From the NCBI RefSeq assembly GCF_036924515.1, contig NZ_JAZHRR010000001.1, positions 2,079,001-2,143,000 of the forward strand: a stretch of 64,000 nt of DNA, given 5' to 3'. Position 1 is the first letter of the stretch; each line of letters starts with the position of its first letter. A program made the translations under genes and the position numbers. Below, one piece after another: positions 1 to 9,027 of this stretch. The notes beneath the pieces were generated by a model. That model did not search any database. It was given only the letters and a program-made list of their open reading frames with translations, and was not told where the DNA came from. This DNA is from Bradyrhizobium sp. AZCC 1610 (GTDB taxonomy: Bacteria; Pseudomonadota; Alphaproteobacteria; Rhizobiales; Xanthobacteraceae).

Positions 1-177
1 GACGAAACCCTGCTGATCATCGACGGCGAATTGTCCTTTGAGAGCGAGTTGGGACTGAAGGTCTGCCGGCCTGGAGATCGTATACTGTTGCCGCAAGGCG
101 TACGTCACGCGTCCACGGCCGGCGTCGATGGTTGTATCTATCTTATCGCATTACGCCGGGTGTCCCAGCGCTCGTGA
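1..177 (+). CDS. cupin-domain protein, C-terminal part only
   Basis: The reading frame is open from the first base and stops at TGA 175-177, so the start lies outside the window. The 58 visible residues have the cupin pattern of a short beta strand, a G-E-L turn (LLIIDGELSF), a P-G-D turn (RPGDRILLP) and a H (GVRHAST) that fits the C-terminal cupin motif. Cupins of this size are often small metal-binding or sugar-binding proteins or the sensor part of a regulator. Nothing more specific can be said from the tail. The next gene starts about 110 bases downstream. Confidence 0.6.
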   Translation, partial: DETLLIIDGELSFESELGLKVCRPGDRILLPQGVRHASTAGVDGCIYLIALRRVSQRS

Positions 178-287
178 CGCGAACATTCGACGGGAGCATT
201 AGCGTCACGTCTAAGCGATAGTTGCTTCGCGGCGTTTGGTTCGCGCGGCGAGCACGAAGATCTTCACCGACTTCAATGGAGGCAAAC

Positions 288-1019
288 ATGCAGCAGCTCG
301 TAGAAAGCGAACATAGGATACCCGACGGATATAGGCAGGGTCCGTACGAACTCGAGGTGTTTCGCTCGGCCTCGAATATTCCCCAACACTGCTGGGGCGG
401 CATCATCGATCTGCTAAACGAGATCATCGCGACCAACTGGCGGATCGACACCCCCTGGTGGTCGCCCTCCGACACGCCCTTCCGGGAAGGATACGGCATT
501 GCGTTTGTCCGACACGACGATCAGATCGTCGGCTTCACAATTTGGCGCAGGCTTGTTGTCAATGATCGACCAACGATTAGTCGATCGGGAATCGAGCTCA
601 GGCCGGAGCATCAGGGCAAGGGACTGTTCGGCCTGCTGCTAAAGGGAGTGCTTGACGCCGAATTGTCGTCAGTTCTGGAGGGCGACGAGGTCTACTATTC
701 CTGGAGGACGCGTAATCCGGTTGCTTGGAGCGCACACGCCAAAGTCTGCACGCGGCTATTGCCTTCGCTGGTCGACGGCAATGACGACGGATCACTGCAG
801 GACGTCGCGCTCCAGATTGCAAATACCCTTTACCCGGACAGAGCTCTGGAGCTTCCGAACATGGTCATTCGCAACTCTTATCCGAACATCACCTACCACC
901 GCCAACCCTCATACGAAACCAATGGCGCATTGACTGAGAAGTTCAGGCGCCTCATTCCTGATACGGCGGACGCGATCTTTACTGTCGGGACAATCAGGAA
1001 ATCGGGCTCAGCCGCTTGA
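288..1019 (+). CDS. GNAT-family acetyltransferase-like protein
   Basis: A 243-residue protein when started at ATG 288, which has GGAGG at 278-282 five bases upstream; earlier in-frame starts (222, 276) lack such a site. The central part holds a strand ending in RSGIELRP followed by HQGKGLFGLLL, which matches the acetyl-CoA pyrophosphate loop (Q-x-x-G-x-G/A) of GNAT N-acetyltransferases. The region after it (EVYYSWRTRNPVAW) fits the following GNAT strand. The C-terminal 60 residues are not recognised. The stop overlaps the start of the MFS gene (TTGA), so the two are probably translated together and could modify and move the same compound. The acceptor substrate is unknown. Confidence 0.6.
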   Translation: MQQLVESEHRIPDGYRQGPYELEVFRSASNIPQHCWGGIIDLLNEIIATNWRIDTPWWSPSDTPFREGYGIAFVRHDDQIVGFTIWRRLVVNDRPTISRSGIELRPEHQGKGLFGLLLKGVLDAELSSVLEGDEVYYSWRTRNPVAWSAHAKVCTRLLPSLVDGNDDGSLQDVALQIANTLYPDRALELPNMVIRNSYPNITYHRQPSYETNGALTEKFRRLIPDTADAIFTVGTIRKSGSAA

Positions 1020-2299
1020 CATTGCATCGGGACCAGACGGTGCAACCCAAACCTCATGACGCCATCGCTCCGATTTCTCGGCGCGATCTTATCGCTTGGA
1101 CTTGCGTATCGAGCGCCTACGCCGTCGCTTTTTTGCAGCGCGTTTGCCCGCAGACCATCGTCGACGATCTGGCGCGCGATTTCGGCGTAGGTGCCGACGG
1201 ACTAGGGATCATCGCATCGGCGTACTTCATCGGCTACATGCTGATGCAGTTTCCCGCCGGCGTGCTGGTGGATACATACGGTGTCAGGAGGCTCGTCATC
1301 TGGAGTCTCGCAGCATCCTCCTCTGGAACCTTGCTGTTCGCCGCCGCCCCCAATGTCCCGATTGCATTTCTCGCGCGGCTTATCATCGCCTGCGGTGATG
1401 CGCTGATCTTCACGGCGCTCATCAAACTCGTAGCGCAGCAATTCCGGGAGCGCCAATTCGGGATCATGTCGGGCCTTTCGCAATTATCCGGCTACGCAGG
1501 TGGCGTCTTGGCGGCCACACCGCTTGCACTTACCGTGGCATGGATCGGCTGGCGCGCCAGCTTTGCGGGCATCGGCGTATTTTGCTTTTTCAACCTTGTT
1601 CTTGCTGCCTCCATCCTGCCGGTGCGAGTTTCGACGGCCAAGCCGCCGGTTCTCTCGGCCATCCTGTTTTCGGCATTGGCCGAGTTAAAGAGCCGAGAAA
1701 GCTGGGGATGTCTGCTGACATTTTCGTCGCATTTTGTTGCCGTCACGACCATCTCAGGCGTCTGGGGTGTTCCATTGCTGACGGACGCCTACGGACTGGA
1801 GCGGCAGCACGCCACGACCGCACTGGTGTTGTTTATGGTTGGCTGTATGGTCGGTTCTGTAGTGTTCGGGCACTTTGTGGACAGGATCCAATCTTTGGTG
1901 CGTGCGCACATCCTGATGTGCCTGCTTCGTTCGGGCTGCCTGGCTCTGCTGATACCGACAATCGGAACTGCTATCGGCCTCGAAGCGGTTTTCGGAGCGT
2001 TCGTGATCCTGGGCCTGGTGGCCGGAGGCATGACTCCCATGATTCTAAAGGCGGTGAGAAATATCTATTCCGTTGCGCGCCTCGGTACCGGCGCAGCCAT
2101 CAACACGACTTCAGCCGGATTGCTGACCGCGTCCCTGCAGCCAGTCCTAGGGTATGCTCTCAGCGCGAGCTGGAGTGGCATGCAACGAAATGGAGTCCCC
2201 GTCTATTCTGCGGCCGGATACAATGCCGTCGTTCTGATACTGGCATTCATCTCTCTTCTCGGAATCGCCGGGGTAATGCTCATGAGGCGGCGGATTTGA
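1016..2299 (+). CDS. MFS transporter
   Basis: About 427 residues with roughly twelve hydrophobic segments. The first loop after helix 2 reads PAGVLVDTYGVRRL, the MFS signature between helices 2 and 3 (G-x-x-x-D-x-x-G-x-R). The start is TTG 1016, overlapping the stop of the acetyltransferase gene by four bases. The N-terminal half includes the helix motif SAYFIGYMLMQFPAG seen in organic-acid and drug-type MFS carriers. The substrate cannot be read from the sequence. The coupling to an acetyltransferase suggests export or uptake of a compound that is acetylated, but this is inference. Confidence 0.8.
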   Translation: MTLHRDQTVQPKPHDAIAPISRRDLIAWTCVSSAYAVAFLQRVCPQTIVDDLARDFGVGADGLGIIASAYFIGYMLMQFPAGVLVDTYGVRRLVIWSLAASSSGTLLFAAAPNVPIAFLARLIIACGDALIFTALIKLVAQQFRERQFGIMSGLSQLSGYAGGVLAATPLALTVAWIGWRASFAGIGVFCFFNLVLAASILPVRVSTAKPPVLSAILFSALAELKSRESWGCLLTFSSHFVAVTTISGVWGVPLLTDAYGLERQHATTALVLFMVGCMVGSVVFGHFVDRIQSLVRAHILMCLLRSGCLALLIPTIGTAIGLEAVFGAFVILGLVAGGMTPMILKAVRNIYSVARLGTGAAINTTSAGLLTASLQPVLGYALSASWSGMQRNGVPVYSAAGYNAVVLILAFISLLGIAGVMLMRRRI

Positions 2300-2774
2300 T
2301 CCGTGGCACGCGCGATCGAGGTGGTTGAGCGCCTCACCGTGCAACAACGGCAGTAAATGTCTCCACGCAACAAGCGGGATGTTGGGTTCGCGGTCTGGCG
2401 TAGAAAAAGAAAGAACGGGGGATGTCGGTTCCCAACGTAGCACCGATCATCGCAAAAGACTTGGAGACCAGGCCGCCTGGTTAGTTCACCATTCCGCCGC
2501 CTCGCGCGCCTCGAGGATAGGTCCCTCGACCGGCACCGTGACAAATTTAGCTTGGCTTTCCCGCTGTGCAGACGGCCGCGTAAAGGTGCCTGCTCAACGT
2601 TCGGGAGCTATCGCCAAATTTTGGTGACGGCGGGGGCCGGTCAGGCGGCGGCGGTTTTGGGCTGACGGTCGGGATTTCGGTGACGGATTTTCGGTGACAG
2701 TGCATTTAACTTGCGTGTGATGCTCGCGAAGGCGTCTATTGCACCCCTGGACTGAGACACGCTAACTTCTGTGA

Positions 2775-2954
2775 CAGGCTCATTTCGAGGATGACCTGTG
2801 GCAGCAAGAGGAAAGATCCGTCAGCGAGAGTAGGTTAGAACAACAGGCGAAGGAATGCTGCGCTCACCTGTTGGAATCTATCGGCAACTTCACGGTGTTG
2901 AACTATGAAGAAGGTTTGCGCGAAGCCTTTAGCCGACGCGAACGTCAATCTTGA
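2775..2954 (+). pseudogene. coding remnant, family not recognised
   Basis: This frame is open for about 60 codons between two TGA codons and reads like real protein (ESIGNFTVLNYEEGLREAFS then RRERQS-stop), with a mixture of charged and hydrophobic residues unlike a shadow frame. There is no ATG, GTG or TTG with a ribosome site at its left end. I take it as the tail of a lost gene. The family is unknown. Confidence 0.25.
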
Positions 2955-2971
2955 CGACCTTCGGCAAGCGC

Positions 2972-3044
2972 AGGGCTTAGCCGAAGGCGTAATCGGCCGC
3001 TGCATCTCAACAAGACGGCGGATTACGCTTCGTTAATCCGCCCT
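2972..3044. repeat. palindromic dispersed repeat, copy 1
   Basis: The segment runs from AGGGCTTAGCCGAAGGCGT to GTTAATCCGCCCT and contains GGCGGATTACGCTTCGTTAATCCGCC. A second, better preserved copy lies at 4394-4479, in the same orientation and with the same internal layout (AGCCGAAGGCGTAAT, spacer with CTCRA, GCGGATTACGC). The two copies flank the desaturase gene. The left arm here is damaged (GGGCTTAG instead of GGGCGGATTAG). Confidence 0.75.
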
Positions 3045-3280
3045 TCGTGCTGCTTTCGAGCCAACGGGAACCCCGGTAACGCGGCGCCGCAGTCCTTGAC
3101 GTTACCCCGATTCGTGTCCATATGTCGGCCAGTCGACACTTGGCCGAACTGCTGGGCGCTTTGCCTTGCCAGTGACAGGCACGCACGTTTCAGACCCGTC
3201 TCCAAACATCGATCAACCGACGAAGGTGCCGATCCGTCGGTGTCTCGATCCTACGTGCACCGTCAGAAGGAAATATCTCT

Positions 3281-4360
3281 TTGCATAAGACAGCTGTGCA
3301 GTGCTCTAACAGGCAAGAGGGCGCTGACTTCATTCAACCTGCCTCTATTCAACCTCCTGATGGCGGCGATGACGTCCTCAACGCCCGGCGTTGGCAGCGC
3401 ATCCTGGCCAACTACAGCACCCCAAGCCGGCTGCGCAGCATTGCCGAGCTGGCGATCACGGCTTTGCCGCTCATCGTGTTGTGGGCCGCGGCCTGGTACA
3501 CGTTCTCCCTCGGCTATGCCTGGGCTTCGTTCCTGATCGCGGTTCCGGCTTCCGGCTTTCTGGTACGTCTGTTCATGATCCAGCACGACTGCGGTCATGG
3601 CACCTTTTTTTCCGGCCGTCTGGCGAATGACTGGGTCGGCCGCGTCCTTGGCGTGGTCACCTTCACGCCCTACGACTGTTGGCGCCGCTCGCATGCGATT
3701 CATCATGCCACCACCGGCAACCTCGATCGCCGCGGTATCGGCGATCTCGATACGCTGACCGTGCGCGAATACCGGGCCCTTTCCCGGTGGGGTCGTCTGA
3801 AATACCGTCTTTACCGCCACCCGCTGATCATGTTCGGGGTCGGACCAGCCTATCTGTTTCTTTTGCAACAGAGGCTTCCGGTCGGCCTCATGCGCAATGG
3901 CTGGCAGCCCTGGGCCAGCACAATGGCAACCAATCTCGCGATTGCCGGCATCGTCGCTGTGCTCACATGGTTTATCGGCATCAAGGCGGTCCTGCTCGTG
4001 CACCTTCCGATCATGCTTCTCGCCGCCACGACCGGCGTATGGCTGTTCTACGTGCAGCATCAATTCGAGCACACCATGTGGGACCGCGACGACAGCTGGG
4101 ACCTGCGTCAAGCCGCGCTGCACGGCAGCTCCCATTATGAACTGCCGGGGCTGCTACGCTGGTTCACGGCCAACATCGGTATTCACCACGTGCATCACCT
4201 CTCCAGTCGTATTCCCTATTACCGGCTGCCGCGCGTGCTGCGCGACCACCCGGAACTGCGCGACGTCGGCCGCATCACGCTGCTGCAGAGCTTTCAGTGT
4301 GTACGGCTGGTGTTATGGGACGAGGCGCAGCGCCGCCTGGTGTCGTTCCGGGAAATTTGA
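3281..4360 (+). CDS. membrane fatty acid desaturase
   Basis: A 359-residue integral membrane protein carrying the three histidine boxes of the acyl-lipid desaturase family: HDCGH at 102-106, HAIHH at 138-142 and HHVHH at 302-306. These bind the di-iron centre that introduces a double bond into fatty acyl chains of membrane lipids. Hydrophobic pairs surround residues 57-100 and 215-258, as expected. Start TTG 3281 has AAGGA nine bases upstream; no ATG gives a better fit. The box pattern resembles the omega-6/omega-3 (DesA/FAD2-like) branch, but the position of desaturation cannot be told. It stands alone between two palindromic repeats and is probably transcribed by itself. Confidence 0.85.
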   Translation: MHKTAVQCSNRQEGADFIQPASIQPPDGGDDVLNARRWQRILANYSTPSRLRSIAELAITALPLIVLWAAAWYTFSLGYAWASFLIAVPASGFLVRLFMIQHDCGHGTFFSGRLANDWVGRVLGVVTFTPYDCWRRSHAIHHATTGNLDRRGIGDLDTLTVREYRALSRWGRLKYRLYRHPLIMFGVGPAYLFLLQQRLPVGLMRNGWQPWASTMATNLAIAGIVAVLTWFIGIKAVLLVHLPIMLLAATTGVWLFYVQHQFEHTMWDRDDSWDLRQAALHGSSHYELPGLLRWFTANIGIHHVHHLSSRIPYYRLPRVLRDHPELRDVGRITLLQSFQCVRLVLWDEAQRRLVSFREI

Positions 4361-4393
4361 GGCGGGATCTCGCATAATCTCGAGATCGATTGC

Positions 4394-4479
4394 GCGTAGG
4401 GCGGATTAGCCGAAAGGCGTAATCCGTCGCTTCGTCTCGAATAAGATGGCGGATTACGCTGCGCTAATCCGCCCTACGC
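4394..4479. repeat. palindromic dispersed repeat, copy 2
   Basis: An 86-bp palindromic unit. The outer arms GCGTAGGGCGGATTAG and CTAATCCGCCCTACGC are perfect 16-base inverted repeats, and an inner pair GCGTAATCCG / CGGATTACGC adds a second stem. The form is that of a bacterial interspersed palindromic (REP/BIME-like) element. The related copy is at 2972-3044. It may also act as a transcript end behind the desaturase, but there is no T-run. Confidence 0.8.
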
Positions 4480-4563
4480 GGGACACCCCACGGCGGCAAA
4501 TATCAAGATTGAATAACGGCCGTTCGACATCGCATAATCCTCCGGTTATCAGGAGGAACGGCA

Positions 4564-5562
4564 ATGCAATTGCGGGTGTTTGGGCGTACGGGGATGCAGC
4601 TCTCGGTGCTGGGCTTCGGCTGCGGCGCAGTGGGCGGATTGATGGTGCGTGGCGATGCTGCCGACCAGGAGCGTACCATCGCACGTGCGATCGCCGCCGG
4701 CGTCAACTATTTCGACACAGCGGTGCAGTACGGCGATGGTGAATCGGAAAAGAATCTTGGCCGCGTTCTGCAAAAGCTGAAGCCGGCCAATGTGGCCGTC
4801 GGCACCAAGGTGCGGTTGCCGGCCAGCGAGACCGGCCGCATTGACGACGCGATCAGGACATCGCTCGAAGGCAGTCTGGCGCGGCTGCGTCTTGACCGGG
4901 TCGACATCCTTCATCTGCACAATCCGATTACCGAGAACGGCGGCGGGTCGGCGCTGAGCGTCCGGCAGGTGCTCGACGACGTGGCGCCGGCGTTCGAGCG
5001 GCTGCGTCAGCAGGGCAAGATTCGTTTCCTCGGCATGACGGCGCTCGGCGATACGGCGGCGCTGCATCAGGTGATCGATGCACGCGTGTTCGACAGCGCG
5101 CAGGTGGTCTACAACATGCTCAATCCATCCGCGGCCTGCGAATTGCCGGTGAACTATCCGGCGCAGGATTATGGACGATTGTTCGATTCGACGAAGGCCG
5201 CCGGCGTTGGCGTCGTGGGCATCCGCGTGCTGGCCGGCGGCGCGCTGTCGGGCTCAGCCGAGCGTCATCCGATTGCGGGGCCGGCGCCCGAGCCGATCGG
5301 GTCGGCGATGAGCTACGATGCCGATATCGATCGCGCGCGCCGCCTGATGCCGCTGGTAGAGGAGGGCTTCGCCACCAGCCTCACCGAAGCCGCCACGCGG
5401 TTTGCGCTGTCGCATCCGGCGATGGGCACGATCCTGGTCGGCATGGCGACGCCGCAGCAATTCGAGGACGCGCTCACCGCGGCCGAAAAAGGCCCGCTGC
5501 CGCAAGCCGCGCTCGACCGGCTGTCAGCACTGCGGCAGGCATTTTCCGGCGAGCCACGATGA
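4564..5562 (+). CDS. aldo/keto reductase
   Basis: A 332-residue protein with the NADPH-dependent aldo/keto reductase barrel. Visible catalytic pieces are NYFDTAVQYGDGESEKNLG (Asp and Tyr), VAVGTKVRL (Lys) and DILHLHNP (His). The start ATG 4564 follows AGGAGGAACGGCA, a strong ribosome site. The N-terminus (LRVFGRTGMQLSVLGFGCG) and the late VGMATPQQFEDAL match the YghZ/L-glyceraldehyde-type branch, which reduces or oxidises small aldehydes and sugars in the cytoplasm. The substrate is unknown. It is alone on its strand. Confidence 0.85.
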   Translation: MQLRVFGRTGMQLSVLGFGCGAVGGLMVRGDAADQERTIARAIAAGVNYFDTAVQYGDGESEKNLGRVLQKLKPANVAVGTKVRLPASETGRIDDAIRTSLEGSLARLRLDRVDILHLHNPITENGGGSALSVRQVLDDVAPAFERLRQQGKIRFLGMTALGDTAALHQVIDARVFDSAQVVYNMLNPSAACELPVNYPAQDYGRLFDSTKAAGVGVVGIRVLAGGALSGSAERHPIAGPAPEPIGSAMSYDADIDRARRLMPLVEEGFATSLTEAATRFALSHPAMGTILVGMATPQQFEDALTAAEKGPLPQAALDRLSALRQAFSGEPR

Positions 5563-5671
5563 TCGCCAATGGTTACCGACAGGGACTGATGGTGGGCACG
5601 GCGTGAAGAAGGCCTTTGCCCCCTTAAAAAGGTGCGTCGATCCTGCTGTCCGAATTCTGCAGCGCGGGTGC

Positions 5672-6031
5672 CTACCTGGCGTCGGGCTGCGGTGTAATCG
5701 CCGACAAGGTCGGGCGCTTATACGAATGCAGATCCTTTCGTCGAACGCCAAAATGGCAAATGACGGTATCGATGCTTTCATCTGGCCTTCGCAACCTTCG
5801 TCCATGCTGCGCCAGCCAGGCCTGTATCCTTACGATCGAAGCCCGGCCCAGCCCGCTGATCTCCGAAAGCTCACGCCGTGTGTGCAAGGATATGATCTCG
5901 GGAAGGAAAACGGTGCGATCCGAAGCGCATCGCACGACGAACGATGCGTACGGTGCATTCGTCATCAACTGAATGATCCTGTCCGGCAAATCCGCGCCGG
6001 AAGTGACGGCAACCTTGTTTGCTCTTGCCAT
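5672..6031 (-). CDS. small hypothetical protein with helix-hairpin-helix-like segment
   Basis: About 119 residues from ATG 6031; an upstream in-frame ATG at 6106 would add 25 residues. The middle reads LSEISGLGRASIVRIQAWLA then HGRRLRRPDESIDTVICHFG. The S-G-L-G-x-x-S-I-x-x-I segment looks like a helix-hairpin-helix of the kind found in RNA polymerase alpha C-terminal domains and DNA-repair proteins. I recall similar small proteins in Bradyrhizobium but cannot give a function. Amino acid composition is plausible for a real protein. The ribosome site is weak. Confidence 0.45.
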   Translation of the reverse strand: MARANKVAVTSGADLPDRIIQLMTNAPYASFVVRCASDRTVFLPEIISLHTRRELSEISGLGRASIVRIQAWLAQHGRRLRRPDESIDTVICHFGVRRKDLHSYKRPTLSAITPQPDAR

Positions 6032-6335
6032 ATGAAGCAGCTTGATCCTGAACACGATTAAGTCGGACGAATCTGAATCATTCCAAGTTTGCTCGCAACA
6101 ATACATGACCGCGTCAAATTATCACGCGTCATGAATGGATGGGTTCAGCGCACGCCGCACTTTAGAATTAGAACAATTAGAAATTCCTGCACCCAACTTG
6201 AAAGTTCGACTCGCGACGTTGCTCAGTCGCCACAGACGCAATCAGTCGTGCACGCACACCATCACCTTAGATGACTTCTACTCGCCCATTCCACTTGGGA
6301 AGTTAGAACGACTTCGTGGGAGTTGGGGTGAAAGT

Positions 6336-8681
6336 ATGACGTCTACGATTGCGACCGGAAATGTTGTGCGTGTTATTTCGTTGGGAGCAGTGAGCTATCT
6401 TGCACTCTCTCTGGATATTGCGAGCGGTCAGAAAGCATTCGCGCAGTCGAATTTGCCGCCCGTCACCGTCGATGCTCCAGGCCAGCAACGCATGCGGCCT
6501 GCGGCGCGGCGATCGCAGACATCAGCCTCGCGTGTCCAACGGCGCGTTGCCGCGCCGGCGCCTCGTCGTGTGGAGCCGGTTCCATATGTGACGCCCTCGA
6601 CCGGAGCTCTCGGTGCGCCGCCGGCTCCCTATGCTGGCGGACAAGTGGCGACGGGAGCCCGACTCGGATTTCTGGGCAATCGCGGCGTCATGAATACGCC
6701 GTTCAACCAGACCAGCTATACTGCGGAGCTGATCCAGAATCAGCAGGCGCGTACCGTCGGGGATGTCCTGTACAACGATCCCTCGGTTCGGATGAAGACG
6801 CCAGCCGGCAACGGCATCGACGGCTTCTACATCAGAGGCTTCTACCACGACAGCGGCGACTACGCCATGAACGGCCTCTATGGAATGGCGCCGTTCTATG
6901 CAACATCGGCCAACTACCTCGAACGTGTCGAGGTTCTGAAGGGGCCGGGCGTGCTGCTCACCGGCATGCCGCCTGCGGGTGCCATCGGTGGCAGCATCAA
7001 CCTGGTGACGAAGAGCGCGCCCGACTTCGACATCACACAGCTGACCGCTAGATATATATCCAAGTCCCAAGTCGGAGCGCTGGTCGATGTGGCGCGGCGC
7101 TACGGCGAGCACAAGGAATTCGGAATCCGGTTCAATGGCGGGGGAGGCGGCGGACAGACCGCGTTCGACCGGCAGACCGATGAGATCGGCAACGCCGTGC
7201 TCAATATGGACTACCGCGGCGAGCGTGTGCGCTTCTCCGCCGATCTCGGTTACCAGGCCGAGAATCTTTCGCCGCCGCTGCGGTTTCTGACGTTCAACAC
7301 CAGCCCTCCTTTTGCGACCAGCATAGCGGTTCCGCCGGCACCGGCGGCCGGCACCAATTACATGCCGGACTGGGCGTCGTGGAAACCGAGGGATACGTTC
7401 GCGATGGCGCGCGGCGAAGTCGATCTGACCGAGGCGGTCACTGCATATGGCGCGTTTGGATACCACAAGAGCGAGATCGACTTCATCTATGCGTCGCCGC
7501 GCATCACGAACGCCAACGGCAACTGGACGGCCATCCCGTTCAATGGGCGTGACGTCTATGACAATTATGCGGGTGAGGTCGGCGTTCGCGCCTCGGTCGA
7601 CACCGGGCCCGTCAACCACCTCCTGACTGTCAACTACTCGGCCTTCGATCGGGACTACAGCTCATTCGCCAAGGGAGGCGCAGCAGTCTCCTCGAATCTG
7701 TACAACCCGGTTCCGCTCCCCTTCCCGAACTTCGCCGCCGTCGCCCAAAATCTGCAAACCCAGACAAAGCTTACCAGTATCGGCATCGCCGACACGATGT
7801 CGATGTTCAACAACAGGCTTCAGTTCGTCGTTGGGGCCAGGCGGCAGACGGCGGGTGCGGAAAGCATCAACGCCTTGATCCCTGCCAACAACTCGCGCGT
7901 CGATGTTCCGACCTGGAGCCCCGGCTTTGCAGCAATCGTGAAGCCGCTGGAAAACGTCTCGCTCTATGCGAATTATATCGAAGGCCTCAAGGCGCCAGAA
8001 GTCGTCACCGGAGTCGCGACGTACTCGAACGTCGGAGATATCATTCCGCCCGCTCAGACCAAGCAGAAGGAAGCTGGCGTCAAGGTCGATATGGGCCACA
8101 TCACCTTCACGGCGAGCGTGTTCGATATCACCAGCCCGAACACGATGTCGGTCCCCGTGCCGGGAAAGATCTTGCCCGCAAGGCGACTTGCCGGCGAGCA
8201 GCGCAATCGCGGCGTCGAGTTGTATACCTTCGGCGAGGTGACGCCGACGTTCCGAGTGCTGGGCGGCGTGACTTTCATCGACGGCGAAGTGGTCAAGCAA
8301 TCGGTCTCGCTTCCGACTCTGGGGACCATTTTCAACTTCAACGGCAAGAAGCCCGTGGGTGTGTCGGAGTACAATGTCAATCTTGGCGCCGAATGGGACA
8401 CCCCTTTTCTGAACGGGTTCACGCTGACGGGCCGGGTTATCTACACCAGCGAGAGTTACGCCAACGATGCGAATACGCAGGAGTTGCCGGCGTGGACGCG
8501 GGTTGACCTCGGTGCGCGCTACACCTTCCTGTCACCCTGGAACGGCAAGCCGATCGTCGTTCGCGCCAATATCGAGAACGTCTTCAACGAGGCGTACTGG
8601 AACTCCTATCGCACGGTCAGCAGCGCCACATCCCTCGGCGCCCCGCGCACCTATCTCGTGTCGACGACGTTCAACTTCTGA
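6336..8681 (+). CDS. TonB-dependent siderophore receptor
   Basis: A 781-residue outer-membrane receptor from ATG 6336. The open frame extends upstream to 6135, but only this ATG gives a sensible signal peptide, with a likely cut near ASGQKAFA-Q at about residue 36. A proline/arginine-rich stretch follows, then the plug domain (QNQQARTVGDVLYNDPSVR, GFYIRGF, ERVEVLKGPGVLL, GGSINLVTK). A long beta barrel follows, ending in the typical terminal phenylalanine (YLVSTTFNF). Such receptors import ferric siderophores with TonB-ExbBD energy. Its downstream partners are a small membrane protein, a PepSY-TM protein and a DUF3325-like protein, the usual iron-uptake companions. Regulation by an iron repressor is likely, but no clear box was identified. 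Confidence 0.9.
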   Translation: MTSTIATGNVVRVISLGAVSYLALSLDIASGQKAFAQSNLPPVTVDAPGQQRMRPAARRSQTSASRVQRRVAAPAPRRVEPVPYVTPSTGALGAPPAPYAGGQVATGARLGFLGNRGVMNTPFNQTSYTAELIQNQQARTVGDVLYNDPSVRMKTPAGNGIDGFYIRGFYHDSGDYAMNGLYGMAPFYATSANYLERVEVLKGPGVLLTGMPPAGAIGGSINLVTKSAPDFDITQLTARYISKSQVGALVDVARRYGEHKEFGIRFNGGGGGGQTAFDRQTDEIGNAVLNMDYRGERVRFSADLGYQAENLSPPLRFLTFNTSPPFATSIAVPPAPAAGTNYMPDWASWKPRDTFAMARGEVDLTEAVTAYGAFGYHKSEIDFIYASPRITNANGNWTAIPFNGRDVYDNYAGEVGVRASVDTGPVNHLLTVNYSAFDRDYSSFAKGGAAVSSNLYNPVPLPFPNFAAVAQNLQTQTKLTSIGIADTMSMFNNRLQFVVGARRQTAGAESINALIPANNSRVDVPTWSPGFAAIVKPLENVSLYANYIEGLKAPEVVTGVATYSNVGDIIPPAQTKQKEAGVKVDMGHITFTASVFDITSPNTMSVPVPGKILPARRLAGEQRNRGVELYTFGEVTPTFRVLGGVTFIDGEVVKQSVSLPTLGTIFNFNGKKPVGVSEYNVNLGAEWDTPFLNGFTLTGRVIYTSESYANDANTQELPAWTRVDLGARYTFLSPWNGKPIVVRANIENVFNEAYWNSYRTVSSATSLGAPRTYLVSTTFNF

Positions 8682-8697
8682 GGGGAGGGAGCGCGAC

Positions 8698-9000
8698 TTG
8701 GCGGCGGCGAACTCCAGTGTTCCGGAACCGGGCCGCCTGCAGCCATGGCTACGGGCGTTGCTGGCCGGGCCCTGCGCGCTGGGGCTCACGGTTCTCATCA
8801 TCGCCGTGATGCCGTTCTGGGTGCCCAAAGGAAGCGGTGGAGTTGACCACATCGCGTTTCCGTTGTTCTTCATGCCGGCGATCTGGGCCGTTATCTTCTT
8901 CTATGCCTTGCTCGACCGGAGCCTCGGCCGCATCGCGATCGTCATGACGGTCATCGCCGTCATTCACCTGATCGCGTTGCGAGGTTTTCTGTTCGGCTGA
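8698..9000 (+). CDS. small inner-membrane protein of iron-uptake operon (DUF3649-like)
   Basis: A 100-residue protein from TTG 8698, with AGGGGAGGGAG (8681-8691) just upstream. Three hydrophobic helices are visible (LGLTVLIIAVMPFW, IAFPLFFMPAIWAVIFFYAL, IAIVMTVIAVIHLIALRGF). It begins 16 bases after the receptor stop and precedes the PepSY protein. That is the position taken by DUF3649-type proteins in siderophore operons. The family assignment rests mainly on place and topology. A role in releasing or reducing imported iron is inference. Confidence 0.6.
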   Translation: MAAANSSVPEPGRLQPWLRALLAGPCALGLTVLIIAVMPFWVPKGSGGVDHIAFPLFFMPAIWAVIFFYALLDRSLGRIAIVMTVIAVIHLIALRGFLFG

Positions 9001-9027
9001 GACGATCCCTCGACCCGCGGAGAAGCC

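Larger units (their letters stand above)
2300..3280. other. long intergenic stretch with gene remnant and repeat
   Basis: Nearly 1 kb with no convincing intact gene. It has a coding-like remnant (2775-2954), repeated CGGTGACR motifs around 2630-2705, and the first copy of a palindromic repeat (2972-3044). Short open frames in the region have no ribosome site and no family resemblance. It looks like a decayed region between the MFS gene and the desaturase. Confidence 0.5.
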
